From contig NZ_VLNU01000001.1 in assembly GCF_009765165.1 (NCBI RefSeq), forward strand, positions 1 to 64,000: 64,000 nt of DNA. Direction: 5' to 3'. The notes under the pieces are model-generated. The model saw only the letters and a program-made list of their open reading frames with translations, was not told the origin of the DNA and made no database searches. The translations under genes and the position numbers were made by a program. Of the stretch, positions 19,705 through 28,087 are shown one piece after another. Source of the stretch: Lysobacter panacisoli (lineage in GTDB: Bacteria > Pseudomonadota > Gammaproteobacteria > Xanthomonadales > Xanthomonadaceae). Positions within the stretch are counted from its first letter, which is position 1, and every line of letters begins with the position of its first letter.

Positions 19705-22617
19705 TCAGCCGGTGACGGCCAGGCGCAGGGGGACGACGTGGGTCCGCTCGGTCGGGTAACCGAACAGGTAGCCCTGTCCGTAGGTGCATCCCAGCTCACG
19801 CAGCGTGGCGCGCTGGGCTTCGTTCTCGACACCCTCGCCGATCGTATGGATGCCGAGCGTGCCGGCCAGCGCCTGGATCGCACGGACCACGGCCACGCTT
19901 TCGGGCTGGGTGTCGCCGACCAGGCCGGAAACGAAGCTCTGGTCGATCTTCAGGCACTCGATCGGGAAGCGATGCAGGTACGACAGCGCCGAGAAGCCGG
20001 TGCCGAAGTCGTCCAGCTGCGCCAGCACGCCGTGGCTGCGCAGGGTACGCAACATGCGCAGCGCGCGCGGGACGTCGTCCAGCAGCGCGACCTCGGTGAT
20101 CTCGATGCGCAGGCGGTGCGGGTCCGCGCCGGCCTGATCGATCATTCGCAGCAGGCGGTCGGCGAAGTCCGGCGAGCGGAAGTGCCGCGGCGAGACGTTG
20201 ACCGAGATGTAGCCCTCGCCACCGCGGGCGAGTTCGTCCATCACCTGCGCGTAGAGGATCCAGTCGACCTCCTCGATCAGGCCGCTGTCCTCGCCCACGC
20301 CGATGAATTCGCTGGGCGTGAGCAGGCCGCGCCGTTCGTGGCGCCAGCGCAGCAGCGCCTCGTGGCCGATCACGCGCTGGTCGTCCAGGCGCACGATCGG
20401 CTGGTAGAACGCGACGAAGCCGTCGCCGTTGATCGCACGACGCAGGTCGGCTTCCAGGTCGAGGATGCGCACCGCTTCCTCGCGCATGGCCTCGTCGAAC
20501 ACAGCCCACCGGTCGCGGCCGGCGGACTTGGCCCGGTACATCGCGGCATCGGCGTCGCGCAGCAGCTCGGCGCCGCTGCGGTAACGCGAGTGCCACAACG
20601 CGATGCCCAGGCTGGCCGACGGGAACACTTCGCGGCCGGCGATCCAGCACGGCTCACCGAGCGCACGCAGCACGCGCTGCGCCAGTTCCTCGGCGACCTG
20701 CGGGCCGTCGATGTTCTCCACCAGGATCGCGTACTCGTCGCCGCCCAGTCGCGCCACGGTGTCGCCGGTGCGCACGGCATCGACGATGCGGCGACCGGTC
20801 TCGATCAGCAGCTCGTCGCCGGCCGAATGGCCGACCGAGTCATTGACCAGCTTGAAGCGGTCCAGATCGAGGAACAGCACCGCGAAGGTGCGCTGCGGGT
20901 CGGCATGCGCATGCGCGATCGCCTGCGAGAGGCGGTCGAGCAGCTGGCTGCGGTTGGGCAGGCCGGTCAGCGCGTCGTGCATCGCCTGGTGGGTGAGCTG
21001 CTGCTCCACGCGCAGGCGCTCGCCGATCTGCGAGAGCAGTTCCGCATTGGCCTGCGCCAGCTCGCGCGTGCGCGAATCCACGCGCTGTTCCAGCTCGGCG
21101 TGCGCGGTGATCAGGCGATCCTGCGACTGCTTGCGCGCCAGACCGATCGAAATGTGGTGGGCGACGAAGGTCAGCAGTTCCTGGTCGCGCACGGTGAAGG
21201 CGATCGCCGGCGAATAGCTCTGCACGGTGATCACGCCGACGACCGCTTCGTTGCGGAACAGCGGCACGCCCAGCCAGCAGTGCGCGAGCGAACCGCGACT
21301 GCGCAGCAGTCCCTGCGCTTCCAGCGCGGCGATGCGCTTGCGGTCGGCCAGCAGCGGGCGACCACGCGCGATCACGTATTCGGTCAGGCCCGAGGCCAGC
21401 CTGCGGCTCTCGCGGATGGAATCTCGTTCGTCGATGGAGTACGGGAACTCCAGGCGTTCGCCGTCGTCGGTCAGCAGCGCGATGTAGAAGTTGCGCGCGT
21501 ACAGCAGGTCGCTGACGACGTCGTGGACCTGCGTGTAGAAGCGCTCCAGCGTTTCCGACGTGATCGACAGCTCGGCGATGCGGAACAGCGCGCGTTGCAG
21601 GCGCTCGGCGCGCTGGCGCTCGATGATCTCGGCCTGCAGGTCGCGGTTGCTCAGCTGCAGCGCCTGGGTGCGTTCCTCGACGCGGCGTTCCAGCTCCTCG
21701 CGGGCGTGGAAGCGGTCGAGCGCGGTGAGGATGTGCTGGGCGACGAACGCGAGCAGCGCGCGTTCTTCCTCGCCGTAGACGTCGGGGCGATCGTAGCTCT
21801 GCACCACGATCGCGCCGCAGATGCGGTCGTCGCGGCGCATCGGCACGCCCAGCCAGTCCTCGCTGTCCGGTCCGTGGCGGATGTCGCGCGCCACACCGAG
21901 GCGTTCGCGGATCTCCGCCGACGGACCCTGCAGCGGCTCGCCGTGGCGCAGCAGAGCGACGGTCACGCTGTTGGGCATCTCCTCGATCGGGATGTCGCGT
22001 TCGGGCTCGGCGACGTAGGTGTCGCGCTGATCGGCGAAATACAGGAAACGCAGGCTGTCGCGCACGTCGTCGTACAGCACGATGTACAGGTTGGCCGCGT
22101 ACATCAGGCCGGCGACGACGGTGTGGATCCGGCGCAGCATGTCGGCCAGTTCCAGGTCCGAGCCCGCCAGATCGGCGATCTCGAACAACGCCTGCTGCAG
22201 GCGTTCGGATTTTTCCAGCGACTCGGCGCGTGCCAGCGTGCGCAGCGCGACCAGGTGCGCGCCGATGATCTGGCGAGCGAGCCCCATCCACATCGTGCGC
22301 GCATCGGTGGCGAGCGGTCCCGGCAATTGCACGGCCAGGCCCACGCGCACGCCTTCGGAAGTGGTCCAGCTGTCCTCGATGCGGTGCGAATGCAGGCCGA
22401 CCGGATCGCGTGCCAGCAGCGACTCGGCACGATTGGCGAGGATGGTGGTCGCGCCCTGCGACGCCGAACCGGCGACGACCACTCCCTGCGGGTCGCGCCA
22501 CAGCACGGCCACTTCCGAACCCGCCGGCAGCGCGGCCTGCAGGGTGTCCGCAAGCGCGTCACGCCCACTGCGGGCGTCGACGATTCTTACGGCCTTTGGC
22601 CTGGTGCGGTTGGACAC
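19705..22617 (-). CDS. Double-GAF diguanylate cyclase/phosphodiesterase (GGDEF-EAL)
   Basis: A 970-residue cytosolic signalling protein. Two related GAF-type sensor modules (~140-300 and ~340-490) share RLQxALFxIAxL openings and LGVPxxRxxxxxGxIxVQSY cores, and each is followed by a coiled coil. Then come a GGDEF domain (~545-705) whose active-site loop reads GGDEY (625-629), and an EAL domain (~715-960) with FYQPIV, HEALLRW (Glu753) and DDFGTGFSALSYL. It makes and/or degrades cyclic di-GMP in response to a ligand or redox cue. The EAL catalytic residues look present; Tyr instead of Phe in GGDEF is tolerated in known cyclases. GTG start. Divergent from the ECF sigma operon across 181 bases. 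Confidence 0.93.
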   Translation of the reverse strand: MSNRTRPKAVRIVDARSGRDALADTLQAALPAGSEVAVLWRDPQGVVVAGSASQGATTILANRAESLLARDPVGLHSHRIEDSWTTSEGVRVGLAVQLPGPLATDARTMWMGLARQIIGAHLVALRTLARAESLEKSERLQQALFEIADLAGSDLELADMLRRIHTVVAGLMYAANLYIVLYDDVRDSLRFLYFADQRDTYVAEPERDIPIEEMPNSVTVALLRHGEPLQGPSAEIRERLGVARDIRHGPDSEDWLGVPMRRDDRICGAIVVQSYDRPDVYGEEERALLAFVAQHILTALDRFHAREELERRVEERTQALQLSNRDLQAEIIERQRAERLQRALFRIAELSITSETLERFYTQVHDVVSDLLYARNFYIALLTDDGERLEFPYSIDERDSIRESRRLASGLTEYVIARGRPLLADRKRIAALEAQGLLRSRGSLAHCWLGVPLFRNEAVVGVITVQSYSPAIAFTVRDQELLTFVAHHISIGLARKQSQDRLITAHAELEQRVDSRTRELAQANAELLSQIGERLRVEQQLTHQAMHDALTGLPNRSQLLDRLSQAIAHAHADPQRTFAVLFLDLDRFKLVNDSVGHSAGDELLIETGRRIVDAVRTGDTVARLGGDEYAILVENIDGPQVAEELAQRVLRALGEPCWIAGREVFPSASLGIALWHSRYRSGAELLRDADAAMYRAKSAGRDRWAVFDEAMREEAVRILDLEADLRRAINGDGFVAFYQPIVRLDDQRVIGHEALLRWRHERRGLLTPSEFIGVGEDSGLIEEVDWILYAQVMDELARGGEGYISVNVSPRHFRSPDFADRLLRMIDQAGADPHRLRIEITEVALLDDVPRALRMLRTLRSHGVLAQLDDFGTGFSALSYLHRFPIECLKIDQSFVSGLVGDTQPESVAVVRAIQALAGTLGIHTIGEGVENEAQRATLRELGCTYGQGYLFGYPTERTHVVPLRLAVTG

Positions 22618-22798
22618 TGCTGGAAAAGCCCCTGGGCGGACGGGGCAGGATAGCGCGGCAATTCGTCGCCGTGCTCAACCCCATCCAGAACTGCGACCCG
22701 TTCATCCGAATATGGACCTCGCGATCCCCCTCGCGGCTGGGCACCCTGCCCGCCCTCCGCGCTTCACGCCGGCGCCCGCAACCCGTACCCTGCCGCGG

Positions 22799-23353
22799 AT
22801 GAACTCGGGCGCGGACACCGGCGACGACGTATTGATGCTGGCCTGGGCGGCCGGCGATACGGCGGCGTTCGAGCTCCTGTACGCCCGCCACCGGGGCCCG
22901 CTGTACCGTTTCCTGCTGCGCCAGCTGCGCGATGCGGCACTGGCGGACGAGTTCTTCCAGGACGTCTGGCAGCGAGTGATCGCCGCGCGTGAAGGCTGGA
23001 AACCCGAGGCGGCGTTCAGGACGTGGCTGTTCCGGATCGCCCACAATCGCCTCAACGACCATTGGCGCGGACTCAAGCATCGCCCGCCAACGCCCGAGGA
23101 CGGCGACGAACGCGCCGCGCGCGTCCCCGACCCGAGCAGCCCGGAGCGCGAGCTGTCGGAATTCGAGCAGCGCCGCCGATTGCAGCTCGCCATCGAAGAA
23201 CTGCCGGACGAGCAGCGCGAGGTGGTGCTGCTGCGACTGGAACAGGAACTGAGCCTGGAGGAAATCGGCGACATCACCGGAGCCGGCCGCGAGACGGTGA
23301 AGTCGCGGCTGCGCTATGCGATGGACAAGCTGCGCGCGAGATTGAACGAATGA
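22799..23353 (+). CDS. ECF-family RNA polymerase sigma factor
   Basis: A 184-residue sigma-70 family factor with regions 2 and 4 only. Region 2 (~10-90) holds FELLYARHRGPLYRFLLRQL, the -10-recognising ADEFFQDVWQRV and FRTWLFRIAHNRLNDHWR. Region 4 (~125-180) holds IEELPDEQREVVLLRLEQ and the helix-turn-helix LSLEEIGDITGAGRETVKSRLRYAMDKL. The start codon was placed at MNSGADTGDD, where the reading begins to match the family. The stop overlaps the next start (ATGA), so the anti-sigma-like partner is translated with it. It is distinct from the RpoE-type sigma at 48.7 kb. Confidence 0.93.
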   Translation: MNSGADTGDDVLMLAWAAGDTAAFELLYARHRGPLYRFLLRQLRDAALADEFFQDVWQRVIAAREGWKPEAAFRTWLFRIAHNRLNDHWRGLKHRPPTPEDGDERAARVPDPSSPERELSEFEQRRRLQLAIEELPDEQREVVLLRLEQELSLEEIGDITGAGRETVKSRLRYAMDKLRARLNE

Positions 23354-24336
23354 GCCGTCCCGACCACGAACCGCTGAGCCCGGAAGAACGCGCGCTGGCC
23401 GAACGCCTGGCGCGACTGGGCCCGCACGACGGTCCCTCGCCCGCGCTCGACGCGAAGATCCTCGCCGCCGCGCATGCCGCCGTCGCGCCGAAGCGCCGTC
23501 GCCGCTGGCTCGGCCTGACCGCCATTCCGGGCAGCCTGACCACCGGCGCCGGCATGGCCGCCGCGCTGGTCGTGGTGGTCGGCGTGGTCTGGCAGTTGCG
23601 CCCGTCCAGCCCGACGCCGCAGGTGCCGCGCGAGGAAGGCGACATGGGCTATGTCAGCGCGGAGATCCTCGAACGCGCACCGCCCGCACCCGCACCCCCG
23701 CCGCCGCCGATGGAGGCCGCCAAGCCCGCGCGCGCCCTGCAGGCACCGGGCGTCGCCCGTGCACCGGCACGCAAGCAGGAAGCGCCCGCCGCCGCGAGCA
23801 TCGCGCACGACGACCACTACGTCGACGAAGCCATCGTCCATGCGCCGGCCACGGTCGCCGCCGACACCGCCGCGACCGGCGCCGCCGCGCCTGCGCCCTA
23901 TGCGTCGCCGGTGTTCGCACCGACGCCTTCGCCCGCGTTCGCACCGCCGCCGCCCGCGCCCGTCGCGCAGGCCGCGGCGGAAGCCGAAATGGACGCGCGC
24001 GAGGACATGGCGCGTCGCCAGGTTTCCGCCGAGTCCGCGTCGCGCGACCGCAGCGAAGCGGCCGCCGCCGCATCGGCCAAGCGCGCCGCGGTGGCAAGCG
24101 AGTCCGCGTCGCCGGCACTGGACCGGATTGAAGTGACCGGCAGCAGCCTCGCCGGCGTGCCGGTGGACGAGGACCTCGAGTTGCCGCCGGACGAATGGAT
24201 CGAACGCATCCGCGCCCGCCGCGACGACGGCGACCTCGACGGTGCGCGCGAAAGCCTCAAACGCCTGCGCGAAGTGCATCCGCGCGTGCGCGTGCCGCAC
24301 GATCTGCGCGCGCTCGCCGCGCCCGCGGCGCGATGA
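23350..24336 (+). CDS. Putative membrane anti-sigma-like protein, Pro/Ala-rich
   Basis: A 328-residue single-pass protein. Residues 1-52 form a short cytosolic domain; a membrane helix lies near 65-82 (GAGMAAALVVVVGVVW); the rest is a long Pro/Ala-rich periplasmic region (~85-255) and a small C-terminal helical domain. It is coupled to the ECF sigma gene by ATGA overlap, the usual place of an anti-sigma factor, but the N-terminal domain shows no zinc-binding ZAS motif, so the role is inferred from position. At 257-265 it reads LDRIEVTGS, like the start of a TonB-receptor plug. The Cys-free, low-complexity middle may act as a spacer across the periplasm. Confidence 0.75.
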   Translation: MSRPDHEPLSPEERALAERLARLGPHDGPSPALDAKILAAAHAAVAPKRRRRWLGLTAIPGSLTTGAGMAAALVVVVGVVWQLRPSSPTPQVPREEGDMGYVSAEILERAPPAPAPPPPPMEAAKPARALQAPGVARAPARKQEAPAAASIAHDDHYVDEAIVHAPATVAADTAATGAAAPAPYASPVFAPTPSPAFAPPPPAPVAQAAAEAEMDAREDMARRQVSAESASRDRSEAAAAASAKRAAVASESASPALDRIEVTGSSLAGVPVDEDLELPPDEWIERIRARRDDGDLDGARESLKRLREVHPRVRVPHDLRALAAPAAR

Positions 24337-24914
24337 GCAGCACGCTCGTCGGCGAGGCCTCGTTCCTGCTCGAGGTCAAGCACAGCCGTTTCCTCGTCAA
24401 CGCCGCGCCGGTCGAATCGCCGGAGGACGCGCTCGCCTTCGTCGCCCGCGTCGGCGACCCGGCCGCGACGCACAACTGCTGGGCCTATCGGATCGGCAAC
24501 GAATACCGCTTCAACGACGACGGCGAACCGGCGGGCACCGCGGGACGCCCCATCCTCGCCGCCATCGACGGACAGGGCCTGGACCGGGTCGTCGCGGTGG
24601 TCACGCGCTGGTACGGCGGGATCAAGCTCGGTGCGGGCGGCCTCGTGCGCGCCTATGGCGGCAGCGCGGCCGAATGCCTGCGCACGGCGCCGCGCCGCGA
24701 GCTGGTCGTGCAGGTGGAGCTGGAGTTCGCCTTCCCGTTCGCCGACACCGGCACCGTGCACGCGGTGTTCGCGCAATTCGGCGCATCGAAACTGGACGAG
24801 CGCTTCGAGGCCGAGGGCGTCCGCCTGACCGTGCGCCTCGCGGCCGATCGCGCCGACGACTTGAAAGCGCGCCTGCGCGACGCCACCCGTGATCGGGTGC
24901 GTCAGGTCGAATAG
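24333..24914 (+). CDS. YigZ/IMPACT family protein
   Basis: A 193-residue protein of the UPF0029/IMPACT family. The N-terminal domain has the signature HNCWAYRIGNEYRFNDDGEPAGTAGRPIL, split here as HNCWAYRIG and DDGEPAGTAG, followed by VVTRWYGGIKLGAGGLVRAYG. The C-terminal domain is ferredoxin-like (~130-193). Bacterial YigZ has no firmly established function; eukaryotic IMPACT modulates translation control. Its ATG overlaps the stop of the anti-sigma-like gene (ATGA), so it is the third member of a translationally coupled unit. The start was chosen at MSSTLVGEASF. Confidence 0.93.
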   Translation: MSSTLVGEASFLLEVKHSRFLVNAAPVESPEDALAFVARVGDPAATHNCWAYRIGNEYRFNDDGEPAGTAGRPILAAIDGQGLDRVVAVVTRWYGGIKLGAGGLVRAYGGSAAECLRTAPRRELVVQVELEFAFPFADTGTVHAVFAQFGASKLDERFEAEGVRLTVRLAADRADDLKARLRDATRDRVRQVE

Positions 24915-24983
24915 GCCACGACCCGCAAAGCCCCGGGGGTTCGTACCCACGGAAACCCCGGACGAAGCCGCCATACTTCCGCC

Positions 24984-26756
24984 ATGACCGACGCTTCCCC
25001 CGCCAAAGCCCCCATCGGCAGCCTGCGCACGCTGTGGCCGTTCGTGCAGCGCCACCGCACGCTGTTCTTCGCCTGGCTGATCGCACTGGCGGCGTCGAGC
25101 AGCGCCACCCTGAGCCTGCCGGTCGCGTTCCGCACGATGATCGACCAGGGCTTCGCGCAGAGCGCCGCCGGCGCGGGTTCCGGCGCGATCGATCGCGCCT
25201 TCCTGCTGCTGTTCGCGGTCGCGGCCGCGCTCGCGCTGGCGACCGCCGCCCGCTTCTACTTCGTCTCGCTGCTGGGCGAACGCGTGGTCGCCGACCTCCG
25301 CCGCCAGCTCTACGCCCACCTGATCGGACTCGATGCCGACTTCCACGACCGCACCCGCAGCGGCGAACTGGTCTCGCGCCTGATCGCCGACGCCGAACTG
25401 CTGCGCAGCGTGGTCGGATCGAGCATGTCGGTCGCGCTGCGAAGCTCGGTGACGGTGATCGGCGGCCTGGCGATGTTGTTCGTCACCAGTCCGCGACTGG
25501 CTGCTTTCGCGCTGGTCGGCATTCCGCTGGCGGTGCTGCCGATCGTGGTCGGCGGTCGCCGCCTGCGGAAGATCTCGCGCGCCAGCCAGGACCGCATCGC
25601 CGACGCCAACACGCTCGCCAGCGAAACCCTCGGCGCGGTGCGCACGGTGCAGGCGCACGCCCGCGAGCCGTACGAACTCGGTCGTTTCGGCGCGGCACTC
25701 AAGATCGCGGTGGATACCGCGCGCCGCCGCATCCAGGCGCAGGCATGGGTCACCGCCATCGCGATCCTTCTGGTGTTCGGCGCGATCACGCTGGTGCTGT
25801 GGTCCGGCGCGCACGACGTGATGGGTGGCCGCATGACCGCCGGCACGCTCGCGCAGTTCGTGCTGTACGCGCTGATCGTCGGTGGTTCGGTCGGTTCGCT
25901 CGCCGAAGTCTGGAACGAACTGCAGCGCGCCGCCGCCGGCATGGGTCGCATCACCGAGCTGCTGTCCGAACACGCGAGCATCGCCTCGCCGTCGCAGCCG
26001 CAGGCGCTGCCGCCGGTGGTGCGAGGCGAACTCGCCTTCGACGATGTCACGTTCCACTACGCGATGCGTCCCGACGCCCCCGCCCTGGAAGGCTTCAGCC
26101 TGCGCGTGCGTCCCGGCGAGACGGTCGCGCTGGTCGGCCCGTCCGGCGCCGGCAAGAGCACCGTGTTCTCGATGCTGCTGCGCTTCCACGACCCGCAGTC
26201 GGGCGACATTCGCATCGACGGCGCCGACATCCGCCAGCTCGACCTCGCCACGTTGCGCGAATCCATCGCGCTGGTGCCGCAACAGCCGACGATCTTCGCC
26301 GCGAGCGCGCGCGAGAACATCCGCTACGGCCGCCTCGAAGCCGACGACGCGCAGATCGCGCGCGCGGTCGAAGCCGCGCACGCCGCCGATTTCATCCACG
26401 ACCTGCCGCAAGGTCTGGACACGGAACTCGGCGAACGCGGCGCGCGCCTGTCGGGCGGCCAGCAGCAACGCATCGCCATCGCCCGCGCGTTGCTGAAGGA
26501 CGCACCGATCCTGCTGCTGGACGAAGCCACCAGCGCACTCGATGCGCAGAGCGAACGCGCCGTACAGCAGGCACTGGAAGCGCTGATGGAAGGCCGCACA
26601 ACGCTGGTCATCGCGCACCGCCTCGCGACCGTGCTCAAGGCCGACCGCATCGTCGTGATGGACCGCGGCCGCATCATCGCCGAAGGCACGCACGAACAAT
26701 TGCTGGCCGAAGGCGGCCTGTATTCGGAACTGGCGAAGCTGCAGTTCCTGGATTGA
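24984..26756 (+). CDS. ABC exporter (fused membrane and ATPase domains), MsbA/LmrA-like
   Basis: A 590-residue half-transporter that would work as a homodimer in the inner membrane. The N-terminal ~320 residues form a six-helix exporter-type membrane domain. The ATPase domain (~345-585) has Walker A GPSGAGKST (385-393), the Q-loop VPQQP, signature LSGGQ (489-493), Walker B ILLLDEATSALD and the switch His in VIAHRLAT. Family members export lipids, drugs or peptides; substrate unknown. It starts 69 bases after yigZ on the same strand and may belong to the sigma operon. It lacks any accessory domain such as a peptidase. Confidence 0.92.
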   Translation: MTDASPAKAPIGSLRTLWPFVQRHRTLFFAWLIALAASSSATLSLPVAFRTMIDQGFAQSAAGAGSGAIDRAFLLLFAVAAALALATAARFYFVSLLGERVVADLRRQLYAHLIGLDADFHDRTRSGELVSRLIADAELLRSVVGSSMSVALRSSVTVIGGLAMLFVTSPRLAAFALVGIPLAVLPIVVGGRRLRKISRASQDRIADANTLASETLGAVRTVQAHAREPYELGRFGAALKIAVDTARRRIQAQAWVTAIAILLVFGAITLVLWSGAHDVMGGRMTAGTLAQFVLYALIVGGSVGSLAEVWNELQRAAAGMGRITELLSEHASIASPSQPQALPPVVRGELAFDDVTFHYAMRPDAPALEGFSLRVRPGETVALVGPSGAGKSTVFSMLLRFHDPQSGDIRIDGADIRQLDLATLRESIALVPQQPTIFAASARENIRYGRLEADDAQIARAVEAAHAADFIHDLPQGLDTELGERGARLSGGQQQRIAIARALLKDAPILLLDEATSALDAQSERAVQQALEALMEGRTTLVIAHRLATVLKADRIVVMDRGRIIAEGTHEQLLAEGGLYSELAKLQFLD

Positions 26757-26784
26757 CGCTTGGTCCGGCGTCGCGCTGGCGGCT

Positions 26785-26991
26785 TCAGGACGCTGGCACG
26801 ATGACGATGCGCTGCTCGCTGATCTCGACGCGTACGTCCGCGCCGATGTCGAAGCCGGCTTGCCGAAGCCAGTAGCCGCGCAGGCGCAGAAACGGAACCG
26901 CAGGCGGCCACGGGCGGCGATCACGTCGGCATTCGTAGTGACTCGCGCTGATGCGAAGCCGGCGCGATGCGGGCGGGGTGCGTGACTTCAT
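26785..26991 (-). CDS. SymE-like type I toxin-antitoxin family toxin
   Basis: A 68-residue protein whose C-terminal half has the SymE signature: PFLRLRGYWLRQAGFDIGADV followed by a short basic/hydrophobic strand end (RIVIVP); the key features are L-x-G-x-W-L-x-x-A-G-F-x-x-G. SymE has an AbrB-like fold; in E. coli it is an SOS-induced, Lon-degraded toxin that cleaves or binds RNA/DNA and is repressed by the antisense RNA SymR. The N-terminal ~30 residues are Arg-rich and unmatched. It lies alone, convergent with the ABC exporter, with a 380-base non-coding stretch upstream that could encode the antisense RNA. I saw no LexA box. Confidence 0.8.
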   Translation of the reverse strand: MKSRTPPASRRLRISASHYECRRDRRPWPPAVPFLRLRGYWLRQAGFDIGADVRVEISEQRIVIVPAS

Positions 26992-27371
26992 GACCTGTGT
27001 TTCCTCGTGGTTCGCCGCTTTTCGCCCTTTGAAGGGCGGCCGAGCACTTCAACACCGCCAACACACGGCCCCCAGTTTTCCCCGCCATGACGGGTGTTGT
27101 ATCGCTGGGCGCTACTCGGCCATCGAAAACCATGAGTGCAAGGCAACACCGTTGCCATTGCGAAAAGTGTGTTGGAGGCGTGTTGAGCACCTGCGGCCAA
27201 ACTATCCGTCGCGACCGAACGTCCGCAATCCACGTTGGCGCAGAAGATTTCTCCCCTGCGCCGCACTTTGACGCCTCGCCCTTCCAGTTGTCCGATACAG
27301 GCCGCTGTTGCATGCTCTGCCGAAGCCTGCATGGCGGGCCACCCGCGAAGCACGCTCCAGGGGACGACACG
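26992..27371. other. Non-coding stretch upstream of the SymE-like gene, with imperfect inverted repeat
   Basis: No convincing gene is seen in these 380 bases. An imperfect inverted repeat of ~24 bases (27042-27066 and 27167-27190, sharing GTGTGTTGG...TGTTGA) brackets ~100 bases, within which GGCAAC-ACC-GTTGCC (around 27142-27156) forms a small palindrome. A further stem GCCCTTTGAAGGGC lies near 27024-27037. It is the natural place for an antisense RNA opposing symE, or it may be a small non-autonomous mobile element. Both are inference. Confidence 0.4.
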
Positions 27372-27644
27372 ATGCTCAAGCACTTCATGATCGCCGCGTT
27401 GGTCGCCGCCGGCCTGTCGGCCTGCGTGCCGCGCACTTCCTCGAACGGGGCGAACGAACTCGCCGCCGAGTACGAGCGCCAACTCCATCAAGCCGGCAAC
27501 CAGCTGGCCCGCATCGAAGTGCAGTCCGACCTTACCGACGAACAGCAGGCGCGCTTCGACGCACAGCTGAAGAAATGGGAAGAGCAGTCGGCCCGCTACG
27601 ATGCCCTGCTCGACCGCTGGGAGCGCGAACGAAAGCAGCCATGA
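27372..27644 (+). CDS. Small predicted lipoprotein
   Basis: A 90-residue protein with a lipoprotein signal (MLKHFMIAALVAAGLSAC, lipobox GLSAC at Cys18). The mature part is a single highly charged helix rich in Glu, Gln and Arg (EYERQLHQAGNQLARIE and WEEQSARYDALLDRWERE), probably a coiled coil in the periplasm. It is reminiscent of small outer-membrane coiled-coil lipoproteins but is not Lpp. The following membrane coiled-coil gene starts 20 bases later, so the two are likely one transcription unit. Function unknown. Confidence 0.75.
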   Translation: MLKHFMIAALVAAGLSACVPRTSSNGANELAAEYERQLHQAGNQLARIEVQSDLTDEQQARFDAQLKKWEEQSARYDALLDRWERERKQP

Positions 27645-27664
27645 TGGCGTCGAGGTAATCCAGC

Positions 27665-28072
27665 ATGTTCGGCCCTTCCCGCGCCACGCTCGAACGCCAA
27701 CTGGCGGAACTTGAATCGGCCATTTCGGCGCGCGGGCTCGCGCTGGTCGGCGACGGCGCGACGCCGGAGCGCCTGCTGGCGGATCTGCATCCGTTGACGA
27801 CGCGATCGGTCGAGCTGAAGCGGCGCATTCGCCAGAAGACACCGTGGCGAACGCTGGCGAAGCGGCGCGACGAACTCAAGCGCACCCTCGCCGCACTTCC
27901 CCCGGGTCGCGAACGGCAACGCGCCGAGATCGAGTTCCTCGACCTCGACAGCTACCTGACACTGAATCCGAAGCGGCGGCCGATGACGCTGATCGCGCTG
28001 GTGCTGTTCGCTGCCGTGGTGTTCGTGATGGTGGTGCTGCCGCCACTGGTCGTGGACTGGCTCGCGCCCTGA
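27665..28072 (+). CDS. Small membrane protein with N-terminal helical region, unknown function
   Basis: A 135-residue protein. Residues ~5-95 are charged helices (LERQLAELESAISARG, KRRDELKRTLAALPPGRERQRAEIE) likely to form a cytosolic coiled coil. One C-terminal transmembrane helix is visible (TLIALVLFAAVVFVMVVLPPLVV, split around residues 107-130). This is a tail-anchored or single-pass layout. It follows a small coiled-coil lipoprotein by 20 bases, and the pair could span the envelope from both sides. Convergent with aidB, 15 bases apart. Confidence 0.7.
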   Translation: MFGPSRATLERQLAELESAISARGLALVGDGATPERLLADLHPLTTRSVELKRRIRQKTPWRTLAKRRDELKRTLAALPPGRERQRAEIEFLDLDSYLTLNPKRRPMTLIALVLFAAVVFVMVVLPPLVVDWLAP

Positions 28073-28087
28073 AACGCTACGTCGCGG

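Noticed and set aside
19657..22653. 998-codon plus-strand frame opposite the GGDEF-EAL gene
   Set aside because: GC-rich shadow of a clear coding sequence; no motif and no ribosome binding site.
23898..26924. 1008-codon minus-strand frame opposite the anti-sigma-like, yigZ and ABC genes
   Set aside because: Shadow frame spanning three well-supported genes.
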